DNA of 64,000 bases, taken from NCBI GenBank assembly GCA_905250025.1, contig CAJNOJ010000017.1, forward strand, positions 434,001-498,000. The letters are read 5' to 3'. Position numbers and translations under genes: made by a program. Source of the stretch: Adineta ricciae (Eukaryota; Rotifera; Eurotatoria; Adinetida; Adinetidae). The notes under the pieces are model-generated. The model ran no database searches and was not told where the DNA came from. It worked only from the letters and a program-made list of their open reading frames with translations. Below, piece by piece: positions 38,844 to 50,504 of this stretch. How positions within the stretch are numbered: the stretch's first letter is position 1; every line of letters starts with the position of its first letter.

Positions 38844-40088
38844 TCATGCGGCATTTGTATGAACACCTTCTACTTGTTCTAAGTCTTCAAACATAGCTAT
38901 GATTTGTTTCAGCACTGCTTTATCGCGTTCGTTCAGCGGTACAGTGACTTTAGGAAGGAATTCTGAACCATCCGACGTGACATTATAGCCGCGCTGAGTT
39001 AAATTCACTTTCATTTGTCCATAAAATGCTGGCGGGCCAAGAAACTAAAATTAAATGAACGATAGTGTATAATTAAGGTTTGAACGATGAACTCACCTTC
39101 CATACTTCCCGTACACCGTCATCATCGACGGATTCGACAACTTCTTCTGCATTGATTTCAATTGCTAGTTCAGTAGCTTTGTCTTCTGTAACATTGGCTT
39201 TTTCAATACATGCATAACCTCGTTGATCGAAATATTCAGCTATTTGTCCACCTTTTGCCACCTCAGGGATTCTGAAAACCAAATAAATTGACGACGATTT
39301 CTCTTTTGAAGAACAATGAAGAATGTTTACCCAATTTTAGCAGCGTTCTTGTTAAGATAAGTCAATGTGCGTTTCTGGTTATCGGTCATTACTTCAATCA
39401 GACAAAACACACGACCAGGTCCCACGAATTCAAAGAGAGCTTGTTTTGTATTGTCTTTTTGAGCAATCTACAATAAAACTTCGTTGATTTTCCATTACCG
39501 CGAGAATATGATATGCGAATCATACGGCTCGTTTGATTGATCTATCAATAGTTTCTTTCGGCATATTATTCCGACGACACTCTTCTAGTGTTGCACGTAA
39601 AACTGCATTGTATTGTGGATCGGTAACATTACCATTTTCTAAAAGTGAATTATTATATAGACTTTCATCAATCAGTTATGGGCTTCATTTCTTCTCTCTC
39701 TCTGATTCTTCTTAGGTAATTATTCATAAATCTGTTCTGATCCCATCCTACTAGGAAATCAAGAACGACAGTCAGAAAACTATGATCATATGTCTATTGC
39801 TGAAGTACGTACGTCGAATAGCGGCGACAATTTTAGTAGCTAATTTTCCTATCACACGTCCTTTGATTTGGTCATTCGCTGACTTGGTCTTTGCAATATT
39901 TTGCCAATGAGCATGACCAGCATGTCGTCGGGCATCACCTATTTTCCAAACAAGACAGTTCTATGGAGTAGTTGTTCAATACTGCTTTACGTACAATTGA
40001 TTGATTCGATATTTAGCAAAGATCTTGTTGTTAAATAGCTCAATCTTGATATCATCGACTGATATCGAACTAGATTTGTGACACTCAT
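38844..40088 (-). CDS. TACO1: TACO1/YebC-family mitochondrial translation factor
   Basis: TACO1 helps mitochondrial ribosomes translate COX1. Six minus exons, 40088-39995, 39938-39813, 39638-39526, 39467-39331, 39271-39097 and 39044-38844, encode 281 residues (human 297). The N-terminus is basic, hydroxylated and acid-free up to LLNIES, as in mitochondrial presequences. The family start block GHAHWQNIAKTKSANDQ follows, matching the bacterial GHSKW-NI-K. Then come NVTDPQYNAVLRATLEECRR, NMPKETIDRSIKRA and an acidic middle domain with AEEVVE. The C-terminal part, FLPKVTVPL with a final DLEQVEGVHTNAA, is also like YebC. All exon joins preserve frame. Confidence 0.93.
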
Positions 40089-40562
40089 TATGATGGAATA
40101 TCTAAAAGATTCAATGCAGAATTGTTTGGTTGGTGTTATATTGCAAGAGAGAGCAAAAAATGATGAAACATTGCAAACACATCGATCGGCTTTTGGCCGG
40201 TTGTAGAAAATGGTGTAACAACAATAGTAACGTAACGAACAACAAGAGGAAAAATCGAGAAGCCACTAGAGGTGTGTACGTGTGTAAAACGAAGAAAATC
40301 AGATCAGAGAAAAAAAAGACAAGTTTCTAGATGAGTGTACATCAAAATGATGAAGAAAAATGAACACAGACAAGATATTGCCAGATGATACTAAATAAGT
40401 CAGATCGGATGTGTCTGGTTTAATTATTTTCAATGGAATGAAGAAGTAAAAATAAGATTAAACTCAGACAACGCATTAAAGCCAAATTTTGTGTAGAATC
40501 GAACTAGAGGATGTTTATAATAATCATTTGTAAAATTAGTTTAGAAAAGAGAAGAGAAGTGA
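40089..40562. other. Intergenic spacer
   Basis: Between TACO1's start and the clathrin light chain stop, both on minus. A 66-codon Lys-rich plus-strand frame has no motif and is not called. Confidence 0.35.
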
Positions 40563-41290
40563 TTATTTTGCTGTTGTTTGTTGCTGTTTTAATTGAAGTA
40601 GAACACTTCGGTATCGAGTTAGATCTTTTTGTGAGCGATTATTTTTGGGATTGAATTCGCATAAACTTGTGATTTTATCCCAATCATTTAGTTTGCCATT
40701 GGAAATGGAATTATCTCCATTTTTGAAGATTTCATCTTCTGGAGTACGATTGTTCAAACGATTCTGTCCTTTGACACGTTCCATTTGTTCGACACGTTGT
40801 TTATAAAAATCATCTAATTCTTTTTTTGCTTCTTCGCGCATTTCATGACGCTTTGTTTCCTCTTCCGTATCTTTTTTATTTATGCGCATAGAAAATTCTT
40901 CTCGCCATTTTTGGATCGTTTCAGGTTCATTCAATTGCGATAACGCTTGATATTGATTACCATTTTCATTCGTTGGAATGGGCGATTGTGAACCATTGCC
41001 ATTGAAATCTGGCGAATGTGTGCCTTAAGAAAAAGATTCGCCTGAAACTTTCTTTTCAGAGAAAACTATTCATCAATACCATTCGTTATCAGATCGTTAT
41101 GGTTTGCTTTGGCACCGAAGGAATCATCGAAGGAATTCAAATCATTATCACCTGTTATGTCGGCTAATTCGCGTTTTTCTCGTTCGAGAAATTCCGCAGC
41201 CGGGTCTTCATCATTGAAATTATAGAAATTATTCGATGTTCCATCTTCCGTTGGCACATTGTTACTGTTAAATGGATCGTCAAAAGCCAT
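40563..41290 (-). CDS. Clathrin light chain
   Basis: The light chain binds the clathrin heavy-chain leg near the hub and tunes coat assembly in endocytosis. Two exons, 41290-41080 and 41023-40563, encode 223 residues, within the family range. The N-terminal third is acidic and contains the conserved DPAAEFLEREKRELADI, the Hip1/HIP1R-binding region type. A long central helix rich in Glu, Lys and Arg begins EPETIQKWREEF and supplies the heavy-chain-binding coiled coil. The conserved end reads DWDKITSLCEFNPKNNRSQK followed by RYRSVLLQLKQ. Invertebrates usually have one such gene. The assignment is firm. Confidence 0.95.
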
Positions 41291-42257
41291 CGGTTTTATC
41301 TTTAGCGAAGGAAGATATGTATGTCTTTACTATCGAGAACGAAATCAAAGTGAAAAGGAATAGAACCGAATCAAAAAAAGAAAAAGAATCGGATTAGATC
41401 GATATTTTTCTTCGTCTCAACAATGCAGAATTTTGTCGTATTTATATTTACTTTGTTTATTTGATCAAAATATAATTAGAACAAGATCCAATAGCAAATA
41501 ATTGTTTGTCGTAGATGTCGCCAGGAATCAACTAAGCTTTATTGCATGGAAAGCGGTTGCAGTTTCAAGTGAGGTGTGATTGTGTATATGTGCTGTAGTG
41601 AGAATAAATTTTCGCATTTTTTAGTCCAGTGTCATGTGAATCAAAGATTTTGTAATCTGTTCTTCTTTTTGTACATTGCGTTGCTTTTTTTATTAATATG
41701 TGACGCTTATAGTCGGCACAAGTTTTCCTGTCATAGTGAGTGACAAAAGAAACGCCATTCAGATTGACATTCGCTCACAAAGCGCATTCCGTGAAATTGT
41801 TTCTCTCCATCGAACAGTTTTAACAGCATATTGATCAATTTCTCTGGTTGAACTTGAATAATATTTTAGACATGTTTTCATATGTGATTCATAAGTGGGA
41901 CTTCACGAAGTATGTTGCTAAAGACGAACACTCCGCATATGTTCTATTGAAAGTGAACACTATCGATGATAAACTTGTCGAAAGTCATCTTATCGAAGTG
42001 CATAATGACGATTTCAACTGTGAGGACTTGTAATCTAGATTGGTTCGTTTCGAGCTGAACGTTTTCGGTTTTCAAAGAAACCGATGAGTGTTTGATAAAA
42101 AAGGACGATTCTTGTTCAGATGTGTATTTTCTTAAAATAACAAAATGAAAATATGAAGTTTATTGAACTAGATTCTATAAAAGAAAGAAGTGTTCATACA
42201 ACTAAACGGGACCATGTGAAAAAGCAAACAAGAATCTAATTATTGAAGAAGAGTTTT
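41291..42257. other. Intergenic with a small uncertain ORF
   Basis: A 53-codon plus-strand frame, ATG at 41872 to TAA 42032, follows a possible acceptor (ATATTTTAG). Its core YVLLKVNTIDDKLVESHLIEV vaguely resembles the C-terminal strands of stefin-type cystatins, but the diagnostic QVVAG is missing. No upstream exon is found. It is probably a relic or chance. Confidence 0.25.
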
Positions 42258-43452
42258 TCATGACACTAAGACAGTCAGTCCGTGAACATCTTTTTCTAAG
42301 TTATTCACGTAGTTCACCAATGGTTGCAATTTTTCAAGCGCATTTCGTAATGCTTCATATTCAGCCACCCTCGAATGAAGTATAGGATACAAATGACCAT
42401 AGAGATGAGCATCGGCTTTCGTAAAACTAGAAAGAAATATCATGGAAAATGATCTTCTGGTTCATTGAATTGTTACTTGTCACCGAGAAGATAATTTGAA
42501 TTATTCTGCTGAATCTTATCTGACAGTGCTTTAACCGTTGTTTCGAATTTATTTAATGCCTGCAGAGCAAAATACTTTCGAATTCGTTTGTGATATGTTT
42601 GCTAATCTAATTCCTTACTTGTTCGTAAGACAAAGACCAGATTTCTTTGACTTGTAATGCTTTAATCGTCTGTTTTCGATAGATTAAATAGAGAATGAAA
42701 CCAAGTGGCCAAGGATATACGGATGTAAACGATTGATACGCAGTCTATGCAAAGCAATGGAATGATATGCACTGTCTCAATTTAGCCTGTGTCTTTCTTA
42801 CTATTCCAGCTTTTTCGCAGAGTAGAAAGTATTTCTATAAGTACATGGATCAAAATTTAAAAAAACAAAACTTAAATTTTATTAGACAAACCATCAATGA
42901 GCCAAGTGTTTCAGTGCATAAGATTGAATAACTATCAACTGTGGAATTTTGTCCATCATTGCTCGGTAACAGTCCCTAGTTGGTCACAGTCAAATTGAAG
43001 TATTCTGTTCCATAGTGAAACGCGTTTTCACTTACTTTAAGCTCGATCAGATTAGCAATCTCATCGAATTCACTGAACGCTCGGTTGTTCAAAGCTAAGA
43101 CAGGCGGACTTCCTAAATTCGAAAGTCAGTTGTGTGACGATTGATTGAAAAGAGACTTTTACCATAATTCGACATTTCCGCTGCGTTACGAACGTGTTCG
43201 ATAGTTAACGATGGGACGCGTGCTTTACGTAGCAAACACAGTGTTGTCAAACATTCAGGTGCCCAGAGGACCATTTGTTCTTTCAATGGAACATACAGAA
43301 ACGCGTTCAAAGGCCACGGTTCACGAGCTTAAGTCAATGACTATTTTGAAAACTTGTGTTTAAAACAATGACTCTGTACCTGCTACTTCGATATTGACAT
43401 TTTTTGTGTTAGTATCAATAGTTGGTTGGATGATATCACCTGCTTCACTCAT
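42258..43452 (-). CDS. MTX2: Metaxin 2-like outer mitochondrial membrane protein
   Basis: Metaxins belong to the SAM complex that inserts beta-barrels in the outer mitochondrial membrane, and link mitochondria to kinesin adaptors. Eight minus exons, 43452-43380, 43327-43163, 43112-43036, 42975-42892, 42834-42802, 42744-42619, 42559-42477 and 42426-42258, encode 269 residues (human MTX2 263). The N-terminal EPWPLNAFLYVPLKEQ matches EPWPENATLYQQLK of MTX2. A GST-like N-domain ends with NNRAFSEFDEIANLIELK. YPWPLGFILYLIYRKQ is the second family mark. The GST-C-like part contains LLGDNFTKADAHLYGHLYPIL. No C-terminal anchor is seen, as expected for metaxin 2 rather than metaxin 1. Confidence 0.93.
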
Positions 43453-43605
43453 GATAATCTACAAAAACAGGCAAAAGTACAGTACAAGATTGACGCAAGC
43501 AAAATTAGAGTACTCTGGGTTAATGATATATCAAACGACATTTTCAATCAAAAAAAAAAGAATACAAAATATACAGAAAAGTATACGAGGAGATGAGTTC
43601 ATATT

Positions 43606-44361
43606 TTAATCATCCGATGACATGACCAGTGACCAAACTTTTCTTGTTGTTCCCATTGCAATCTTTCCCACACCGTATGCCACTGTTCCAACACCACAAG
43701 CTGTAGCAATCAATGCTGTTTTAGCCATTGTTGTTGCAGCCACTGTGGTCGTACTCGTAGCAGCGATTGTACCCACATTAACCAAAGTTCTGGTGATACC
43801 GGTTGCAATGGCATTTTGTACTGGTCGAGAATTGAAGATTCTTGAAACTGTTCCTTCTCGAGTAGAGACGGGTGTAGGTGCAGTGGCAACAACAAGAATT
43901 TTATCTCCAGATCGCGTTTCGTGTCGATCGATATCCACGATAACAGGTTCATCATCATCGTCTTCTTCTTCTTCATCAATAAAAACATCATCTGTATCAG
44001 CATCTTCATTACGTGTACACACACGGACGGTACGTTCGATTCGCTGTTCGAAATTATCTGGAATTGATTCGATAATAACGATACTCGATTTTAATGAATC
44101 AATATCGGCTTTTAATTGAGTAAGTGTATCGCGATCATTTTTCTGGCAATGTCTGAGTTGATTTTGTTTTTCTCTGACTTCATTTGCAGCGTTCGATACT
44201 ATCGAATCAATTTCATGCATACGATCTGCGTATGTCTTATTAATTAGTGAATGCATTTTCTTTTGCCATGTTTTCAATTGAATAACAGCATCCAATTTAA
44301 TACTGTCGACATCGATCTCATTGAGTTCATCTTTTAACTCAGAGATTGAAATTTGTTCCAT
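43606..44361 (-). CDS. Orphan coiled-coil protein with small-residue hydrophobic tail
   Basis: One exon encodes 251 residues. Residues 1-115 are helical with heptad-like Leu/Ile spacing (coiled coil). Residues 125-145 are a strongly acidic run (EEEEDDDDEP). The last 75 residues are rich in Ala, Thr and Gly (TSTTTVAATTMAKTALIATA, then GVGTVAYGVGKIAMGTTRK), forming one or two weakly hydrophobic, GxxxG-like segments. That design could insert in or pack on a membrane. No family is recognised. It follows the metaxin 2 start by 150 nt on the same strand. The plus-strand frame on top of it is its antisense shadow. Confidence 0.7.
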   Translation of the reverse strand: MEQISISELKDELNEIDVDSIKLDAVIQLKTWQKKMHSLINKTYADRMHEIDSIVSNAANEVREKQNQLRHCQKNDRDTLTQLKADIDSLKSSIVIIESIPDNFEQRIERTVRVCTRNEDADTDDVFIDEEEEDDDDEPVIVDIDRHETRSGDKILVVATAPTPVSTREGTVSRIFNSRPVQNAIATGITRTLVNVGTIAATSTTTVAATTMAKTALIATACGVGTVAYGVGKIAMGTTRKVWSLVMSSDD

Positions 44362-44864
44362 CTATGAATAAAAAGAAAACATCAAAACTATCGCTAACTA
44401 CATACAGTTTCTAAAAAATGATGTAAGCATGAATTCCATCAGATTCTAACACGTGTACGTGTTATCTGTTCAAAGAAAATAATCATTGATTAGTTTCAAC
44501 ATGATGTATATGTCGCATATACTGATAGATGGAAAAATAAGCACGTGTGTATATATAAATATTATTTATAGTACGAGATTGGACGACTTCTAGACCAATG
44601 AGATTCTTCTGCACGGCATGTCATATTACGGTACGGCGATTACTAAATGAATGAAGATGTTCAAGTCAAGCGATAGACTATCCGTAAGTATTAGATTTTA
44701 CATAAATCCTTTATTCTAAATTTATAAGTCAGTTCGAAATTAGGAATATTACGCGTTAGAGAAGTCTATGTTTTATTTATATTTATTATAAAAATAGTAA
44801 TATCGTTTGAATATATTCATGTACAAAAAAAAGGAAAATAGTAAGGTAGTATTAATGATCAAAA
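44362..44864. other. Intergenic spacer
   Basis: AT-rich, with several TATATA stretches near 44490-44570. It lies between two minus-strand genes and may include the upstream leader of the coiled-coil orphan. No gene is seen. Confidence 0.35.
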
Positions 44865-47363
44865 CTAATTGTAAGGATAAATATAAGTTGGGTTGTAATG
44901 TATTTGTTGTTCTCGGTATTCTTGTTTTTGCACATATTCTGTAATATTTGTTGTCGTAGGTTGATGACAAACAACTAATGTAGGTGTTGTTAATTGAGTT
45001 GGAAATGGTGTAAACATGTTTGTATGTTGTTGCCACTGATTTACTGCCCATTGGCGTGTCGCTTGCACTTGTTCTCGGCCTCGCTGTTGCATGGCCAAGA
45101 TTTGTTGTTGTGTTGACCAAACTAGTTCATCGAATGTTCCCGATGGTTGCTGTGCTATTTGCTCAGTATTGAGTTGATCAACAGACCTTTGTCGTAGAAT
45201 TTGAACTGGTATGGGAACACGTACTGCATCGGTATGAAATTCTGCCGAATGACGTCGTTGTCGTTCTTGAGTGTAAGCAGCTGGCTCGAATTCAGTCATA
45301 ACCGGGATTTCGTTGACACGCTCGATGATCACTTCACGTGGTGGCACTGGTTTGTAAGGTAGCCATTTTTCGATAATGATTGATTGAGGTTTAGGTGGTA
45401 ACTAGCAAAACAAATAAAATAATCATATGATCATGATCAGAAGTGGGAAAAGAATCGTGACTTACCGGTGGACTACGCTCGATTATGACACGTCTTTGTG
45501 GCGGAGGTTCTGGTGAAAGTATTTTAGTGACAAATGTTGCTTCTTGACGAGGCGGAGGTACTGGTGGAGCTTCTCGTAGGATTAGCGGGGGAGGAGTTGG
45601 CGGTGATGGATCTTGAACTTTGACGATCAATGGAGGAGGCGTTGGTTTACGTGCAGGAAGAATTTCTACAAAAAAAAAGAATAAATAGATTCGTTTCGAA
45701 GATGAACACTCTTCGTACCTCGAATAATCAAAGGGCCTGGTGGCGGAGGAGTTGGTGGAACAAGATATCGAACTGATATATTTTGTTCATAAGTTATCGG
45801 CTGTTCTGGATTTGGCTGAGTTACTATTTCAGGATTTGGATCGATATGTACATCCGAATGTGTTTGTAAGACCTGCTGGTACTCGGAAAGCATTGGATTC
45901 GTATTACTATCATTATTCTCGCTATTGATGTGCGATTGTGATTGCATTTCTTGAACTTGTTGATAAGGCGATGGTACAATCGGTGGGACTGGTTGATATG
46001 GAGATGGTAGAGTTTGATACTGTTGAGAATTCGATTGATTAGTTTGGTATTGTTGATAATTCGGTTGAGCATTTTCATATTGTTGGAAATTTGGTTGAAT
46101 GTTTTCGTATGGTTGATAGTTTGCTTGAGGATTTTCGTATTGTTGGAAATTTGGTTGACTATTTAAGTATTGTTGGTAATTTAGTTGAACATTTTCATAC
46201 TGTTGGAAATTCGATTGAGCAGTTTGCTCATGTTGAGGATTCGATTGAATATTTTCATAGTATTGCTCGTTCGGATCAATGTTTTGATAATGTTGATAAG
46301 ATGATAGACCACCGCTATTATCAGGCAAAACATCCTTCAATGTGCCTGAATGATCGGAGTCGTCTGAAGAACGATCATCAACGATTTTCACACGATTTTT
46401 AACAGATGAATTATGACTGAGATTATCGTTATTGTTGTTGTTTCGTTTCAAAATAGATGTAATCGCCGGTGTTGCACGTTGTTCGGAATAAGGATTTGGT
46501 CCTGTGCCGCCTGATGACCGACTTGATATTGAACTGGCTGTTGTTGCATCGGCATCGAAGTCATCTTCGTCGTCATAGCCATACATTTTTTGTATAACGT
46601 TTTCATACGAATTTCCGTTCGTCGCGGGATTTATCGGTTGTGACTTATTACCGATGAGTAAATTCGTTTGATAATCACGAGCTCCTGTATTTTGCGACGT
46701 TCTTTCATTTGTACCATATTGAGTCAATGATGCAGAACGTTGGTGATATTTTTCTAGATACCATCTTTGAAAATCATCGTCAGTGAGACGCGAACGCCAT
46801 GATTTTACAAGTGGCCCGTGAGCTCCGCCCATCTTTAGAACAATATTCAACAATGCACTAACATTTTTCGTGTTCGACTCCGACGATGAACGGATGTATG
46901 GACTATTGATCTGACATCCGACATCTTCGACGATTTGGGTTAAATTGAATATATACCCATCAGTCTTCTTTGATTCTATACTAATGGGAGTTTGATAAGT
47001 ATTTCGGGCATAGTCGGAAATGCCATTAAGTTGTTCATTGGAATGTGCATGCCGCACAGAGGCGGAATTCACTTGAGCACGAACTGCCCGATACTGATCA
47101 TCGCTTGAATGACTGCGTTGATGAGTAACCTAAACATATAACGTCATAGCGATCTAATCCGTTGAAATAATGATTGATGATTTGATTATCACTACGAAAA
47201 TAAGTGCAAAGTTCTCACTTACGTTTTGAACTTGTCTTCGTAGATTGTTTTGAATCGCACTAAAATTATCATAGAATGGTTCGGCGTCGACTACGTCCGT
47301 TTTCGGAAAGAGAATCTCATCTCTTTCCACAAAACTCTCATCATTAGATTCGCTAGTTGCCAT
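44865..47363 (-). CDS. Large Pro/Gln-rich repeat protein with IIERxPP / IIIEKWLPY motifs
   Basis: Four minus exons, 47363-47223, 47129-45719, 45665-45466 and 45401-44865, encode 762 residues. The N-terminal region holds a folded-looking segment (GYIFNLTQIVEDVGCQI to DDFQRWYLEKYHQ). A long disordered part follows with seven 10-residue QxNxQQYxxx repeats and a Pro-rich stretch. Then comes an alternating motif series: APPVPPPRQ, RRVIIERSPPLPPKPQ, IIIEKWLPYKPVPPREVIIER. Such short basic/Pro V-I-I-E-R repeats recall alveolin-like or cuticular filament proteins, but that is only a resemblance. The last 150 residues are Gln-rich with QQQILAMQQRGREQ helices. No signal peptide is visible. Probably a cytoskeletal or scaffold protein; function unknown. 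Confidence 0.75.
46008..46217 (-). repeat. Seven coding tandem repeats of 30 bp
   Basis: Inside the Pro/Gln-rich gene, seven consecutive 30-bp units each encode ten residues of the form Q-x-N-(F/Y/S)-Q-(Q/P)-Y-x-x-x, for example QPNFQQYENP and QANYQPYENI. The register is exact and there are no stops. Units differ at several positions, so the array is not freshly amplified. Confidence 0.85.
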
Positions 47364-47741
47364 TCGTTAGAAACTTTTACTAATATCATCAATGTCTATG
47401 AAAAAGTTATTTATACCTTAGTATATACATGAGTAAACACATCAATGATTTTTTTTTCTTTCTTCCTCAATTTCTCCAGTAATTTCGTACAGACATCGCA
47501 TATATTGATGTCCCCGCACTGTTTTTTTTTGTTATTTTTTTCTTTTCATAATAGGTATGTGAATAATATACACATCAGACAGATTGCTCATCTTTTCCTA
47601 TCTATGACACATACGAAGAAAGAGAGCGAGAGAGAAAAAACTATTAACGCCCCCGAGAAGGCCAACTTAATTTAACGAAGGTGAAATATTCAACTTAATT
47701 TGTTTTCTTTTAATTAATATAGATCTAGATCTGCACACAAC
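47364..47741. other. Intergenic, divergent promoter region
   Basis: Short spacer between the Pro/Gln-rich gene (minus) and FBXL4 (plus), very T-rich near 47450-47550. A shared bidirectional promoter is possible. No coding frame is supported. Confidence 0.4.
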
Positions 47742-50162
47742 ATGATGTTAACATGTACTGCATTGTATTTAATACGTAATCAATTGATAAATGTCCTCAG
47801 ATTGAATCAAGAGACTAATACGAATAATGATCATGTTGTATCAAAAATCTTATCGAAAGCAATTCATAGAATAGTGGAACAAATTCCAATAGCTATCCGA
47901 GATTTTTCGTCTCAGTACGGATCAAATCGAAGCGATAGTTACGTCGTGACAAATATTTGTTCGCACGCGGAGATCTATCCCACATATGGCGATTCGTCAC
48001 ATGCACTGGCTTTTCGTACCTATGGACCATGGTGGATAACAATGCCGTCGTATAAAGAAACAATAAAAAATTTTTCTCGCTGGGAGCATAATTTTACTAG
48101 TCGGGATTTCATCGAAATTGAATATCGCGATCTTGTCTACGAATGTATGCATTTATGTATCTATGAAACATATAATCCAGGCACACTCGATATCGTCTAT
48201 GTTGGAAAAGAGGAAGATGATGGAAATCTAACATGGCATCGAGTATGGACATTTCCAGAACCATTTAGCATAATATTGTATCGCGTTGAGGAAATGCTCA
48301 TTGAAGATGGTAAGATCATTCACTAAAAATCTCGAATGTCACGATGCTTTCTTTTCAGGTCGACAAATATTTGATGATTTATTTCCGAATTATGTTCAAC
48401 CGAATAACTCAGTTAATGTGAAACAAGTATCTGGTGTTTATACGCATCATACATGCCCACCTGCTTCTCGCGTACCACGAATAGTGAAGATTTCGTTGAA
48501 AAACAAAGTTTCGTTTCCAACACGATTTATTCGTTTACAATTCGATCATAGTACTGTGAATTACTACTCAGAAATCGATACCGTTATTCTCTATGGAAGA
48601 ACGTCTCCTTCTGATTCGAACAGTCTCAGCAACATCGAATCAACGTCATTGCCTTCATTGGTAAGTTCTACACCGAAGGGAAATTCATTTCAAGCGAAGA
48701 TTTCTTCGTAGATTCCTCTCGATGAGCACACGAACGAAAAGAACACTTCTAGTGATTTAGTAAAACTTCCATTTGATGTACTTTTCATCATCTGTTACTA
48801 CCTGGATATGCGTTCACTGGTTTATCTTTCATCCACATGTCGTGTTTTGCGTACTCGATGCCTCCATCCTCTACAATTTCAGTCAGTTAATCTACAACCC
48901 TATTGGAATGGAATAACAAATTATTCCATAGAAAATTTCTTCCGGCAATACTGTTCTCAAACTCGACATCTTTCATTAGCATGGACTAAATCAATACAAT
49001 GCTCATCATTCAATCAATTGTTAAATATTTGCTCGGCTAATCTAGTTCAACTTAATCTTGCCTGTTGTCAGTACTTAACTGGACAATATATAAAAATCAT
49101 CGTTAATTATTGTACAAATATTGAAATTCTGAACTTAGAGAATTGTATTTCATTAAATCACTTAGATTTCATTCCATTGAAATATCTTCAACATCTCCGG
49201 ATATTAAATGTTTATCGAACAAATATTGATTATCGAACTCTATTACCCTTGATTGAAAATAATAAAAGATCCTTAGAAAATATTAATCTAGGTAGGATTT
49301 CTTTGTTAAAGGTTTCTTTGCTATTAATCCCAAGAATGTGTTTTCAGGTAGCTGTCAAAAACTGGGTGATACTGCCGGCATCATCAAATTATTATTTGCG
49401 CGGTGTTTAAATCTTCGCACGATTGACCTCTGGCGTATCCAAGGCTTAAGCCAAAATAGTTTCTGCTCAGTGATCGGTCTACAATTTGATCTCAGCGAAG
49501 AGAAACGACGAGTATTGAATTTTTCCAAAGATGAACAGGAAGAATTGGCACTTCTCTACTCGAGTGTCAATATGCCGAAGGATATTAGTTCAATAACGCA
49601 TATGAAATATCTGTCGGAAGTTGATTTGGGTTGGACAGATCCACCAGCAGGTTTCGTTAAGAGTTTCGTGCAACAAGTAGGACAGTCGCTGATCAAACTC
49701 TTTCTCACTGCTTGTCGATGTAAGTTCAATTTCGTCTACAGTTAAGTTCAGAGAGAATCCCACCCATTGATTGACAACTTCCGAGGGAAAGACTAAGTAT
49801 CGCTCGATTAGCTAATAGCTCAGTAGGGTGCAACATGATGAAAATCCTATATATATATATACATCTTTAATTCTTCGTTTTTTTTTTTAAAATCTTTAGG
49901 TGTGAATAATGAAGATATTGATGCTATTAGTGAACATTGTGCTCGATTGCGTCAACTCGATCTACTTGGATCAAGTATAATTACCGAAACAAGCGTTGAA
50001 AACGTCTTGAAATCTTGTAAAGATTTGGAGTTTCTTGATTTATCCTTTTGTGATAAAATCTCTAATGATATGGTTTCATTATGGACTTGTCAATACAAAA
50101 CTTGTTTTAAACGAAGTTATTCGCCAACAATAAGTGACGATCCTTATACAGAATTTCCATGA
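47742..50162 (+). CDS. FBXL4: FBXL4-type F-box/leucine-rich-repeat protein
   Basis: In vertebrates FBXL4 is a mitochondrial outer-membrane F-box protein of an SCF ligase that restrains mitophagy receptors. Five exons, 47742-48309, 48359-48660, 48712-49291, 49348-49719 and 49900-50162, encode 694 residues (human 621). The N-terminal discoidin-like domain includes DFSSQYGSNRSDSYVV, AFRTYGPWW and YETYNPGTLDI. The F-box begins KLPFDVLFIICYYLDMRSL. Leucine-rich repeats follow with LVQLNLACCQYL, LRTIDLW, VDLGW, LFLTACR, LRQLDLLG and LEFLDLSFCDKIS. The order and these motifs match human FBXL4 throughout. The final intron, 49720-49899, is long (180 nt) and T-rich. All joins keep frame. Confidence 0.95.
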
Positions 50163-50504
50163 GATCGTTTCTCTACTGTCTTCTTTTTTTGCTGTAAATG
50201 TCCCAATAAACTCAAATGTGTATTCTTTCAATACTCAGGTTATCATAAAATATGTTTAATTATATACTTATGAAGCACGTCGGCAGGAAATCAAACCGGA
50301 AATGGAAAAGAATATGTGATACATGACTTTATCCTTATATGAGAAAGACTACGGTGTCCTTTTTCCTCCTCATTAGAATATTTATTTCATCAATGAATTC
50401 TCGTTGACTTTATATAAGCAAATCTGATTGAACTATTGACTGAGAGAGAGATGACGACGATCTATAATGTCATCTTGTTAATGAAAATTGAGTGAAACAG
50501 ATTG
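50163..50504. other. Intergenic, convergent
   Basis: Three-prime regions of FBXL4 and the BTB gene. AATAAA near 50206 could end FBXL4. Nothing else is seen. Confidence 0.35.

Noticed and set aside
43622..44119. 165-codon plus-strand frame over the coiled-coil orphan
   Set aside because: Antisense shadow of the minus-strand gene, Ser-run and Val-rich only because of the complementary Asp/Ala codons.
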